Below are positions 33,233-43,894 of a DNA stretch of 64,000 nt, one piece after another. Where the stretch lies: assembly GCF_011386835.1 (NCBI RefSeq), contig NC_088805.1:14442836-14506835 (forward strand), written 5' to 3'. This stretch comes from Chrysemys picta bellii. Taxonomy: Eukaryota; Chordata; Testudines; Emydidae. Position 1 is the stretch's first letter. The number at the start of each line of letters is the position of its first letter. Both the position numbers and the translations under genes were made by a program. Under the pieces are notes generated by a model. That model was not told the DNA's origin. It saw nothing but the letters and a program-made list of their open reading frames with translations, and made no database searches.

Positions 33233-34020
33233 TCCCTCCCCCCTGTGCCCTGCTGGGAGCCGTGGTGGCTGCAGAGCCCAGGGTATAAGTGAGGTATTTC
33301 GCAAAGCTGAGCATCTCTCCCTGTGAATTCCATCTCTTCCCCCCTCTGCGCAGGGTTGCCCAGCATCATCCCAGCTGATTGCCACAGTCAGATAGAACAG
33401 ATAAGATATTGTCTCATCCACCTTGTCTCCCTAATATCCTGGGACCAATATGGCTGCAACACGGCAAACAACAGTTAGAAGAAGCAGCCAGGCAGACTGA
33501 CAGAGAGGAAAGAGAAACCTAAAAGGAAAGAGAAGAAACAAGGAGCAGGAGTCGTTAGATGAAATTACATCTCTGGGGCAGTTCCAGTTTCTCCATTCCC
33601 CACCCTTCTCCTCCTTCTCCTCCTCCACTTGGCTGTCGACCTACACAGCAGCTGTCTGGGGCGCTGGTTAGCTGGCAGCATCCCGCTCCCTCTTGTTGTC
33701 CATTCTTTCTTCATGAAGAAGCCAGGCAGTGAGTGATACCCTGACTCCCCTCTCAGCTCTCTCTGGTTGGGGCTGGGTTTGTGACCCTGGGTGGCCAAGT
33801 CCCACTTTGAAGTTGGCTTTCACTCATTGAAGGGATGATTCTTCGTCACCCCCAGAGGGGTGCAGAGTCCTGACAGGAGACCCAGAGAGACCCTGTTTCA
33901 TGGAGGTGGCAGGGTGCAGGGAGCCTGCACAGATACATTCCCCACACCCCCTGTGTACCTCCATCCCAGCATGCAGGGGAGTTTCAGGTACAGGAGGAAG
34001 CCAGTGGATCCGTGGCTCTG

Positions 34021-35125
34021 TGTGACAGAATGTACCCCTGTATTCACAGCCTGCACACTACTGTGAGAATCTTTGTACAAGGTATGTCTTGGGAGGTGTC
34101 ATTAAAAATCTCATAATTTGCTGCTCATTATTGTCTTGGAAAAATATGTGTGGCAACATTATACGTGAAGTTATAAGATTCCACTATATGGTGGTATTAA
34201 CAGGTGTCCCAAACAGAAGTTGGCAAACAGGTCTGTCCTCAAACCAAGGAATACGTGCCCTGCTTAATTTGCATTTAAGCAGTAAACAGAGGAGGACAGG
34301 AAACAAAGGAAGCTCAAACCGGTGAGAAAAAAGCAGCAGGGAACATCCTTCCCCCTAGACTGTTTCTCTCCTGGTACCCAGCTGGAAATGCTTCTCAAAG
34401 AGGTGAAACTATAAAACGGAGGGGCAAACGCCCCTAGTCACCCGTCCCTCTCTCTCTGCCCATCGATTTCCTGCACCTGCAGGGACAAAGGAAGCAGCCT
34501 TTGGACTGGGGGAGGGCTCCTGACCTAAGAAGTTTGGCCAGTAAGGCAGCTGAAAGCCTGTGATGACAGAACTTTGCTTTGAATGTAACAGTTTGCTGAG
34601 TGAGGCACCAGTAGCATTTTATCTTTATTTTCCTTGTAACCATTTCTGACTTTTAGGCCTCATTACTTGTACTCACTTCAAATCTGTCTCTTTGTCGTTC
34701 ATAAACTTGATTTATTGTTATATCTAGACAAGTGTGTTTAACTGAAGTGTCTGGGAAACTCCATTTGGGGCGGCAAGTTGTGTCCATATTATTCCTTTTA
34801 AAGAAATATTGGACCCAGTACAGCTTGTACAGTGCAGGAGAGGGCTGGCAGTACAGGACATACGTTTCCTGGGGGAAATCTAAGACCGGGGATGTGTTGC
34901 GGTCACCCTGCAGGATAACCCAGGCTGGGGAGAGACCGAGTGTAACCTGGGCATGGCTGGCAGGCTGCAGTTATACACAGACACTCAGGGTGCGGCTGGC
35001 AGGCTGGAAGGCTGTTTGTGAGCGGCCCAGCTGGGAGCTCCTTCAGCGAGGCATTGCCAGACACCCAGGACTGCAGGGCAGGGGTGACAGCTGCTCATCA
35101 CTCTGGATTGTACCCGGGTATGTCA
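34021..35125 (+). mobile_element. solo LTR of an endogenous retrovirus-like element, copy A
   Basis: Begins TGTGACAGAATG and ends near GGGTATGTCA (TG...CA type). Imperfect flanking repeats GGCTCTG and GGCTATG lie outside. Inside are a TATAAAAC promoter-like box (34,411) and an ATAAACTTGATTT poly-A region (34,700). No internal coding region, so a recombined solo LTR. It is present in both duplication copies, so it inserted before the duplication. Confidence 0.7.
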
Positions 35126-35137
35126 GGCTATGCAGAG

Positions 35138-35300
35138 CGGGGGGGCAGAGAGCCATTGAACCAAACTGCAAACCCTGCATGGAATGGAACCACTTCAAGC
35201 CAGGGGTTGCGGCAGCCCCGCCAGCCGCCCTAGCTCCAGCACCTCTGCCTCTCAGTGCACAGACCAGCACAGAGTTCAGTGGCTTTCGGTTGACTCTGAA
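35138..35300. repeat. truncated turtle repeat at a deletion junction
   Basis: Starts abruptly at AGCGGGGGGGCAGAGAGCC. In copy B the same element extends further left (GGCGCTGGAACAATTCTTAT). The left 410 bp are missing here. Confidence 0.6.
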
Positions 35301-35306
35301 CACACC

Positions 35307-35520
35307 TAAGTCACCTCTTAACCTTCTCTTTGACAAGCTAAATAGTGAGGGATAAAGTAACTCAGCTGACGATTAGTGCTTGCCAGACATTGAAATATCC
35401 ATGTAGCTCTTCTCTAGACCCTCTAACTTGTCAACGGCCTTTTAAAATTGCAGACCCCAGAACTGGACACACTATCGAGTGGTCTCTTGAATAACACAGA
35501 CAAGGGAAATCTCACCTCAG
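35307..35520 (-). mobile_element. CR1 fragment, antisense, copy A
   Basis: Same reverse CR1 order as at 26,870-27,080: TCACCTCTTAACCTTCTCTT, CAACGGCCTTTTAAAATTGC, CCCCAGAACTGGACACACT. Confidence 0.7.
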
Positions 35521-36146
35521 ACTCTGCTCAGAAACCAATGGGCAGCCAGTGCAGAGCCTGGTTTAAAGGTTTTGTAAATGGATATAAAATGGGAGTTGGC
35601 TCAGTCTGGGGGGTCATTCTGTGGAAGGAGCAGGTCTCCAGGAGGGGCTGGAGTGAGGCGAGTGGATGGCTTTGCAGCCCAGAATTGCCAGGGCATTCCC
35701 TGCATAGGGGGAACTTGGCAGACGGCACAGAGACGGTTGTGGGAGGAGTGGACAGAGGGGTCACTGAGGCGGTACCACTGGTAGAGTGGAGCTGCTGGGA
35801 GGGAGACACAAGAGAGTAGGGCAGATATTGAGGCTGGGAGAGGTTCTGTAGTGCTTTGTGGGCAAGAACAAATAGATTACACTTGAAGAGGCAGAGAAGA
35901 GGGATACCAAGAGGGAGGTAGTGTCAGGATGGGAGGCAGGGATTTGACTTTAGTTTCAGGGTTTTGTGTGGATTGGATGGGGCAATGAGGAAGAGTTGGA
36001 GGCTGACTCCTACCCGGAGACCCTGACAATCTCAGCGGGGTAATTAGACTTTTTTATAAGTATGTTGAGAACCCTTCCAATTTATGGAGTCTCTGCCTTT
36101 CTCCCATGGGCTGTGGTGCATTTAGCAGCCAGTGAGCAGGGAGCTG

Positions 36147-36188
36147 ATTTGCATGGAGGGGCCGTTTTTGAGCTCTGTGGGTTTAAGA
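36147..36188 (+). promoter_or_regulatory. V8 promoter
   Basis: ATTTGCAT 36,147-36,154 and GTTTAAGAA near 36,180. Confidence 0.75.
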
Positions 36189-36255
36189 AGGAATCGGAGG
36201 GCCCCAGCCACAGACCCGTTTGCCTCAGGACGCCGAGCTCGTCTGGATTCCCACC

Positions 36256-36712
36256 ATGGCCTGGGCCCCTCTGCTCCTCGCGCTGCTCACGTACTGCTCG
36301 GGTAGGGTAGAATGTTGCCCCTGATTCTCTGCTCTGAGATGCTGGCAGCGGCCACATTTCAGTTCTTTCCTGTCTCGTTCCAGGTTCCAGCTCGCAGCCT
36401 GTGCTGACTCAGACGCCCTCGGTGTCCGTGTCCCCCGGAGAGAATGTGAGACTGGCCTGCACCATGTCCTCAGGATACAACATTGACAGCTACAGGGTGC
36501 GATGGTACCAGCAGAAGCCGGGCAGTGCCCCGCAGTTTGTGTACCACTATAAAACTAGCAGTGACCAGGGCAGGGGCACAGGGATCCCAGCGCGATTCAC
36601 CGTCTCCTCTGACACCTCCAACAACCTCTGGAATTTAGTCATCTCTGGGGTCCAAGCAGAGGATGATGCAGATTATTACTGTGCTGTATGGGATGGTAGT
36701 AGTAACGTTCAT
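36256..36712 (+). CDS. IGLV: IGLV segment V8 (IGLV5-like)
   Basis: The leader exon 36,256-36,301 encodes MAWAPLLLALLTYCS; the intron is the shortest of the set (82 bp); the V exon starts at 36,384. Mature part: SSQPVLTQTPSVSVSPGENV, RLAC, GYNIDSYRVRWYQQKPGSAPQFV, CDR2 YKTSSDQGRGT, FR3 SSDTSNNLWNLVI without the extra Cys, DADYYC and AVWDGSSNVH. The MAW-type leader is joined to an IGLV5-like V exon, unlike V2 and V3, whose leaders are of the LCLLGLFL type. Predicted functional. Confidence 0.94.
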
Positions 36713-36751
36713 CACAGTGATACAGTGAGATAGAGAACCGAGACCTAAACT
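36713..36751 (+). other. V8 RSS, 23-bp spacer, weak nonamer
   Basis: CACAGTG 36,713-36,719; nonamer ACCTAAACT 36,743-36,751, only 6/9 to consensus. Confidence 0.9.
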
Positions 36752-37449
36752 CTCCGTCACAGCTCTCTGCAGCCCTGAAGCTCAGAGCATGACATCCCTA
36801 AACACACACCGACAAACAGAGAGAGAAGCCATTGGTGGTTTCTTGAACAATGACTGTCCCCTACACCCAGGCACCATCTGTCTGTTCTGCTCTGGGACCT
36901 GCTGCACTTTGCTCTTGAAAATCCATATCACCTCCCTTCCCTCCCAAGGGAGAGGCCGGTGGACAATGCTGCAGATTTGCTTTAAATGCTGGAGTTGGCG
37001 AGTTACGACCGGAATCCGAACAGAAAAAGCATCTGAGAGCTGGGTCAGTGTCTTCTATCACTGACAGGCCTGACCTTTGCCAGCACCACGTCTCATCATG
37101 TCTCCTGTGCTCACAGCACTGCCAGCCCCAGATGGTCAAAACTCATGAGTCAGGCCCCCCAAAATTATGAGACTGGTTTAGAAGTAGGAAGATTTGCCGT
37201 GGATCCCAGCCATGATCTGGTCTGTGACAGAGGCCTGCAGCAGTAGGGTCGGCAGAAGTTCCTCCTTCTCCAGCTTTTCAAGGGTGAAGGGAAACGAGAG
37301 TTTCCTAGTGACCCTGCGATCCAGCCAGGTCGGCTCAGTAGCCTGAAAGAGCTCAGTTCTACGTGGAAGAGGCCTCTCCCCGGTCAGCAGGAAAGCAGGG
37401 GGCCTGGCTGGAGGGGATCCCAGGGCTAGAGGCCCTTTAAAATAGGGGG

Positions 37450-37985
37450 TTGAGCCTCTGCTTCTCTGTGAGTTTGTTTGTGGTGGTGGTGAAATGGTGG
37501 AAGGAAATCCCTGTCCTGGAGCAGGGGCTGGGCTGATCTGATCTCGATTCCACATGGCCTGGCAGTGGGGATGAACCTGCCCACGCTGAGCAGCCCGAGG
37601 GGCTGCCGGGGAGGAGGTTCTGTGGGCGTTGGGTGTGTGAACAGGGGGCCAGTGAGGCAGGGAGTCGGGGGCCCCTAAGTGGGGAGGGGGGAGTATGTCA
37701 CTGCTATAATACAAATCATCATCAGTAAAGACTTGTCAGGTCTGTATCCAGTGGGTCTCATTTCAGCCGGTAACTAGCGTTCTTGGGTGGCATTAGATTC
37801 CGAAGTCAAGTCAGGTGTGGAGGGGAATATCCTGCAGTTCCACTGTAAACCGGTTCTGTGATCTGCCGAAAGGAAAAGCACATCCACTAACTTTGTGTTT
37901 CACGTTCTTTGTGGGGTGAAATGGAGCAGCAGGCAGGATGCGGGGAATAAGGGCCATTCAGGTGGGTGACTATTTAAATGATCCA
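37450..37985. repeat. V8 3' flank, diverged paralogue of V4/V9 flanks
   Basis: Same block order as 16,900-17,420 and 42,640-43,150, more diverged. Followed at 38,395-38,600 by the V3-flank paralogy. Confidence 0.7.
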
Positions 37986-38619
37986 CGACTTCAGGCCAAT
38001 AAAGTGACTCCATTGAGCCCTCCCATGTCATGTGCATTAACGAGCCAATGGAAGTGGGACAGTTCAGAGCGGGGGGAACAATATTTACATTCCTTGTGGG
38101 TTGTTATAGGTCTGGATTAATTACCCTTTGGGCTGCACAGGTCTGGTGCACATAAATCCTCTTGGAATTGACCAGGGCAGGCTGGGTGGAGGGTGAGAAT
38201 CTCTTTCTGTTGGGTGCAGTCTAGCAGATTGGTGGGTAGTGCAAGGTGATAAGTGCTGGTACTAAATGGTGAAAGCAGCAGTAATGAACACAGAATAACT
38301 TCAAGGACCCCAAGACACCAGTTAGAATGAGGGGGCAGGGATTTCTAGTGCACTGCTGGTGCTATGCAGTAATACATAAATCATAGCAAACGCTTCAAGG
38401 ACCCAGATGCCCTGGACTCTGGAGAAAGTGATTTCAAATGGCAGAAAATAATTAAATAAAAAATTCTTACATCTCAGCGATCTCTTCTCATAGCCTTCCG
38501 GACCCTTGGTGCCCTGTCTGTAGAGCTCTCTCCACATTCCCGATGTTCTGTGGTACAGAGCATGTTATAATTATAATCCTGATTTGCCTTCTAATCCTAT
38601 TTTTCATTAACTTCTTCTT

Positions 38620-39440
38620 ATTTTAATTGAACTTTCTTCGCTTTTCAATTAAAAAAAACATTTAAGAACAGAAGGCTGCTGTAGTAGCTCTATTGGTCTT
38701 TGTCCTGAGCTCCCGGTTTTTCCTTGTCAATCACCGGAGTAGTAAACACAGCTGTATCCGAGCCTACCGAATAGCAGAGATGTGGGATGCAGAAGAGTTC
38801 CACACTCTGCTAGTGCCTGGCCTGGGAACGAGGGGGCAGGGATTTCTCTGCACACACCCAGCCGGCATCGCTCTGAAAGCTACATGGACACAATGCCTCA
38901 GCCCCTCCCGTTAAGCTGTACAAATCTATTTATTTGCAAGGAAACAATTTGTAACAGTGAAAAATAAGCAAAACAAGTAACTGCTTCCCAGAGTGGCTAA
39001 GAAGAGGTCGGCTATTGTTACAAATCTCAATTTCACGAGAAAAGGAAAGGAACGAGATCACACCATGAAAGAACTCTACAGCGATCTAGGCCCAGGGGAG
39101 ACCCCCAAAGAGCATGGGGCAGCACCACTGGAGTTAGTGGGTGTTTTGCCATTGATTTCAAAGGACAAGGACAAGTGTATCTTTGCACCCACCCAGAGCT
39201 GGGCAAAAGTAATTTGTCATATTTCCCTGATTTCACCCAAATGGTGGCCATTTGCATTGCAGGCAATTTCACAGCCCCCAGTTTCTTTCTTTTAGGAGTA
39301 TTTTTCAAAATGCTCCTTCCCACAGCCACTGGGAAAGAGTGGATTTTCCATGGTGTCACCCCCAATCCAAGTGTGCCGGAAACAATGAGCCCATTTCACT
39401 AATAAATAGTGTTAGTCATAATAACAATAACAACCTACAG
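38620..39440. other. end of copy A, nothing recognised
   Basis: No gene or nameable repeat identified before copy B begins. Confidence 0.35.
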
Positions 39441-39804
39441 ATACAAAACATAGAAGCTGGGAGGGGCGAAAGCTTACTGCTGGGGAGAGTTGGCTGAGCA
39501 GAGCGGGATTTGGTTAGGGGCACCAAGGGCGTGGTGGGAGGAGAAAACTGGGGCTGGAAGGGACAGAGGCTCGAGTGCGGCTGAGAGAGCTCGGGGATGT
39601 TGTTCTTTATGTTTCCTTCATACTGCACCTTACATTGGGATCAGCCAGTTTCCCATTTGTGTTCACCAAGCATCTTCCCTCTACTCCTTCAAACAGCTCC
39701 CAACGACCCACAGGTTCAGTGAAAAATTCCAGCTGTAAAACCCGCCTGGCACCGTGTGTTTGTCCTGTTTCATCTTTGCTCTCTTGCACTGCCTTGTGCC
39801 TCCA

Positions 39805-39912
39805 GGCTGTAGCCTGTCTGGGGCAGGGCTGTGTCAGTTGTTTGACATATGTAACTGTTGTCTGACATCAGCTAAGCCAGCATCACTATGTGAATAAAAA
39901 GTCATTATTATT
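39805..39912 (+). repeat. amniote interspersed repeat tail, copy B
   Basis: Counterpart of 13,780-13,890 with a TGAATAAAAAGTCATTATTA tail. Confidence 0.4.
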
Positions 39913-40440
39913 TTAGGGTGTATATAGTTATGTTTTCTGCCAGCCATTCCTTTGCTCTTCTCCTACTATATTCTGCTGAAATCAATCCCAACAGGGGCCA
40001 CTTTTCCCAATGAGACCTTAATTTGTGCATGTGCAATGTATCACACACCATCATTTGCACTCACTGTTTCTGAACACTATCCGATACACATACAAGTGAT
40101 TGGATTTCCTCACACATGTGCATATACTGTGAAAACTGGGTGTGCAAAGATCATGCACAAAACTAGTGAGCATACACTGAAACTGGACTGAGCCCACTTT
40201 AATCTGGCCATAAAAGAACAAAATCAGAGGACGTTCTGTGATGCACGTGATCTAGTTTATATTGATGACTGAGCACAAGGCAGCAGGAACTCAGTCAGTC
40301 AGATCTGGACAGCTGGACTCTTCCCGGGCAGCCCCTGTGGTCTGAGGAATGTAAACGCATGCAGGCTGATCACTGCACAAATAGAGCAGGTGCACAGAAG
40401 GGAAAGTGCAGTGAAGAAGGGGAAACAAACCCCCTTGCGA

Positions 40441-40454
40441 CCACTAGATGGGGG
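40441..40454 (+). promoter_or_regulatory. CTCF-like motif, one mismatch
   Basis: CCACTAGATGGGGG is 13/14 to the CTCF core. The copy A equivalent near 14,420 (CTCTAGATGGGGC) is weaker. Confidence 0.25.
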
Positions 40455-40765
40455 CATTTTATTAACCTTGTGGCCAAGACCTGAAAAGCCAGTTTGTGCT
40501 GAAGGGTATCTGGGGACTGAGGGAGAAGTGATGAAAGTCTCGACATGGGCTTGCTCGGGTCGGTTGGGTTCTTTAGTACACACCTGGGTTGGGCTTTGGA
40601 AGACAAATCCATAGTTCAGCTTTTCCCCCTTTCTCCCATGCAAATCCTCTGCTGGGGAAATCAGGGCCAGCAGAGTGATTACAGGGCAGGAGTAAGGCAA
40701 ATGTGCTAAATGCCGACCAGAAGATGTCTCTGAGCAGTCGGGTACATCAGAGAGCACCACAGCTT

Positions 40766-40840
40766 ATTTGCATGCTGGCTCGATCCAGCCTGGCCCCCAG
40801 GGCTCATTTGCCTGTGACCTGCCCCTTAGGGCTCTAAAAG
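40766..40840 (+). promoter_or_regulatory. V9 promoter
   Basis: ATTTGCAT 40,766-40,773; damaged second octamer ATTTGCCT 40,806-40,813; TATA-like CTCTAAAAG ending at 40,840. Confidence 0.72.
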
Positions 40841-40931
40841 ATGCTACAGGATTTCACAAAGGCAGGAACCAGTTGAAACCCAAGGTCAGGGTTGGCTCCT
40901 TCTCTCCCTCTGTCCATCTCCTCCCTGCACC

Positions 40932-41405
40932 ATGGCCCTGTGCGCTCTGCCTCTCTGTCTCCTGGGGCTGTTCCTGGCAGGTAATTCCCCACCAGGATGA
41001 CTTTTGGGGGCAGGTAAATGAGCTAATTGGGGGTTTAGCACAAGCCGTGCAGCACTAACAGATCTGAGTTTTGTCTCTGGCAGGTTCCGGTGCCCAGCAC
41101 GTGGTGACACAGCCGCCCTCAGTGTCAGGGTCTCCAGGGCAGACAGTGAAACTCTCGTGCAGCGTCAGTGGAGGATACGACATCAGTAGCTATGGAATAG
41201 GCTGGTACCAACAGACCCCTGGGAATCCTCCCAGATACCTGCTCTATTACCTCAGTGATTCTAACACAGGCAGGGGCTCTGGGGTCCCAGACCGGTTCTC
41301 TGGCTCTGCCTCCGGCAGTGTTGGCTACTTAACCATCTCTGGGCTCCAAGCTGAGGATGACGCTGATTATTACTGTGCGACTTGGGACAACAGCGCTAAG
41401 ATGCT
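40932..41405 (+). CDS. IGLV: IGLV segment V9 (IGLV5-like), intact partner of V4
   Basis: The leader exon 40,932-40,980 ([16 protein letters not shown]) is identical to V4; the V exon starts at 41,084. Mature part: [24 protein letters not shown] with Cys23 retained, [27 protein letters not shown]2 [13 protein letters not shown]3 [22 protein letters not shown] and ATWDNSAKM. Intact frame with splice sites and a consensus RSS; predicted functional. Confidence 0.94.
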
Positions 41406-41444
41406 CACAGTGGTGTAATCAGAGAGGGAACCGAGACAAAAACC
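41406..41444 (+). other. V9 RSS, 23-bp spacer, consensus
   Basis: CACAGTG 41,406-41,412; ACAAAAACC 41,436-41,444. Confidence 0.95.
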
Positions 41445-42044
41445 TTTCACATTTCACTGCCCAACACCGAGCGAGACTCTGAGGAAGAGCTTTGACGCTA
41501 GTGGGGCACAGACGTAGCCAGAGAGAGGCTTCCTTGGCTGCGTTGTACCCGGCCTTTGTTTAAGGGATTGCTTTTCCCTCACACTAGATCCCTCTCCCCC
41601 TAGAATGATCTCCTGGCACTGCATGGGGGGTGGGGGGGTTGCCCACAGATCTGGAGCTCTGGGATCCTCTGCACAGAGGGGCTGTTCCAGCGTCCATGGC
41701 AGGCTGAGGACTGTCATGTTCTCTACAACCTCCCCATCTCCTACTACACGGGCCACATATTCCCATCTGCTTCTCCACCCCCTGCACTTCTAGAAGTGAC
41801 CCAGGCATGTCTGAAGCTGATACCTGCCACAGGAGAGCTGGGAAATCACGTGTGTGGGTGGAGGACTGGTGCCAGTCAGCCCGTCAGTGACAGGAAGGGT
41901 TTGGTAGCCGGGATCTGAATAGCCCAATCTCACACAGAGCGAACCCAGTCACTTGGATTCTGTACTATCCTGAGGGCCCAGAGGGGCCTGATCCAAGATG
42001 GCCGCTACTCTGTGTTCCTGTCTTCACCAGAGACTAAATCCAGT

Positions 42045-42495
42045 GTCATCCATCTCATCCAATAATGTGTCAGCAGGGAATGGCCCAATATCCCTAGAGT
42101 ACTGAGAGCAGGAGACGCTGAGAGAATAACTCCAACCAAGGGCTCTTTATACCAGTTAGAAATAGCAAAAATCCAAGGCAGTGGAGGACGGGGAGAGGAG
42201 TCTTGGCCATGTGTGTGTGATGGGGGGTGGGTGCGACCTCAGTCCAGATCCATCCATGTGGAATTCTGTGTAAATCCATTATCTGAATGGTATCACGGGG
42301 CTGCTCACACCCTCCTGGTAGCGACGGTTTGCACGTGAGCACTTGGCTGGGCAGCTCCATTCTCCCCTTATCCCTGCAATGTGAGCCCCAAAGCCTTTTG
42401 CTCCCTAAAACGAATAGGGTGACACGGGGCAGGAAAAGGAGTCAGGAGAGGTAGATGAACTGGAACTCAGTGATCTGTATCCTGGCCTCTGCACA
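42045..42495. repeat. low-copy locus repeat, copy 3 of 3
   Basis: Counterpart of 15,990-16,460. Ends just before the point where copy B lacks about 310 bp. Confidence 0.8.
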
Positions 42496-43392
42496 TAGAA
42501 TCCAGTGCTGAGCACGTCCCCCCAGCACTGAGTGCCCCCAGCTGGCCTGGCCTCGGAGTCTGGAGCACGTTCGGGGTGCGGGGGAGGGGACACACTGCAT
42601 CTCAGCCCTGTGAATTGCTCACCCCAGGCAAGGGGGTGAATAGAGTTTTGCAGGCTGCATTGTGGGTATTAAATTGGAAAAGGGAAATCCCCGTCCTGGA
42701 GCAGGGTCTGAGCTGCTTTGATCTAGATTCCACATGGCCTGTCTGTGGGGATGAACCTGCATTTGCTGAGCAGAGAGAAGTCAGCTGATGGGGGCGGGTT
42801 TGGTGGGAGTTGAGAGGGTGGTTGGTGAGCAGGGGCAGTGAGGCAGGGGGTCTGGGAACCTTGGCAGGAGCATGTCGCTGCTGTAATACAAATAATAATA
42901 ATAATGATAATCATTAAAGAATTGCCAGTTTTGTATAACGTGGTGTCATTTCAGCTGTGTAATTAAGCAGCATTAGGCTCTGACTGTTTAAAGTTGAATC
43001 AGGTGTGAAGGCCAATATCCTGCATTTCCACTCTGCAGTGAGTCTGGGATTGGCCAAAGGAAAAGCACATCCAGTGACTTTCCCTTTCACAGCCTTTGTT
43101 GTCAGGGTCCCTGGTGAAAGGTGGAGCAGGCAGGATACTCCGATGGGTGACTCTAGTCACATGATCCACTACTTCTCCCAGCCAGGGGACACTATTGACC
43201 CTCCCAGCACGTGTTGTAATGCGGTGCGGCTCTGGGGATCGTTAGGAGCCTGGGATGAAGTTAGACAGTTTCTGTGGAGTGCTCCAAGCCTGGCATAAAA
43301 CCCAAAAGACGAGTGAGAAGGGAAACCATATCAGAAAGCGCATTGGAGAGCAGGCCCAATGAGGCTTGGAGCACTGGCAATGTGTAGAGATA

Positions 43393-43894
43393 CAGTGAAA
43401 CCCCACTATAACGTGCCCCGCGATAATGCAAATTTGGATATAACGCGATCATAAGGTGGCTCCGGCTGCACCAAACAAAAAAAAACAGTCGGCCAGTGCC
43501 GCTGAAGCAAAAAAAAAAAAGAAAAAAAAGAAATGTGCCTTCCCTACTGCCTCTTCCCCCCTACTCCCGCTTCTCCTTTTGGCGAGAAGAGCCATTCTCC
43601 TCCCCAGCTGCTCCTCACTCTTCCTCTGCCCCTTGCACGTCTCCCCTGCTCTCCCCAAGTGTTTTCCTCTCTCGCTGCATGGCTGAGAGCCCCGCTGCTG
43701 GAGCTGCACCCTTTCAGTTACTGTTATGGGCAGTTTGCAAACACAAGTTGTTTTCTGCCCAAGAGAAATTGACTGGCTTGAAACTGACCGGCTTGAAATG
43801 GTAAATTTTTGTAATCCCGCTATACCGCAACCCCACATTTATCGCGATCGAATTTTTTGGACCCCAATCATCGCGTTATAGCGGGGTTTCACTG
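43393..43894. mobile_element. pogo/Tigger-like MITE, copy B only
   Basis: Left CAGTGAAACCCCACTATAAC and right GTTATAGCGGGGTTTCACTG are inverted with a single mismatch. The element is flanked by TA (43,391-43,392 and 43,895-43,896), the Tc1/mariner target duplication. Copy A at 17,638-17,648 (GAGATGGTTTAAT) is the unoccupied site with one substitution. Length 502 bp, A-rich stretch inside, no transposase. Confidence 0.9.

Larger units (their letters stand above)
13448..39470. repeat. segmental tandem duplication, copy A (V4-V8)
   Basis: Starting at AGCTTACTGCTGGGGAGAG (13,448), this segment is matched collinearly by copy B from 39,471. Leader-to-leader offsets are 26,015 (V4-V9), 26,254 (V5-V10), 26,250 (V6-V11), 26,633 (V7-V12) and 27,236 (V8-V13); the steps are explained by named insertions and deletions. 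Identity is about 99% from roughly 17 kb onward and clearly lower to the left of that. Confidence 0.93.

Noticed and set aside
32885..33421. 178-codon minus frame, also at 59,514-60,050
   Set aside because: Antisense shadow of the V7/V12 exons.
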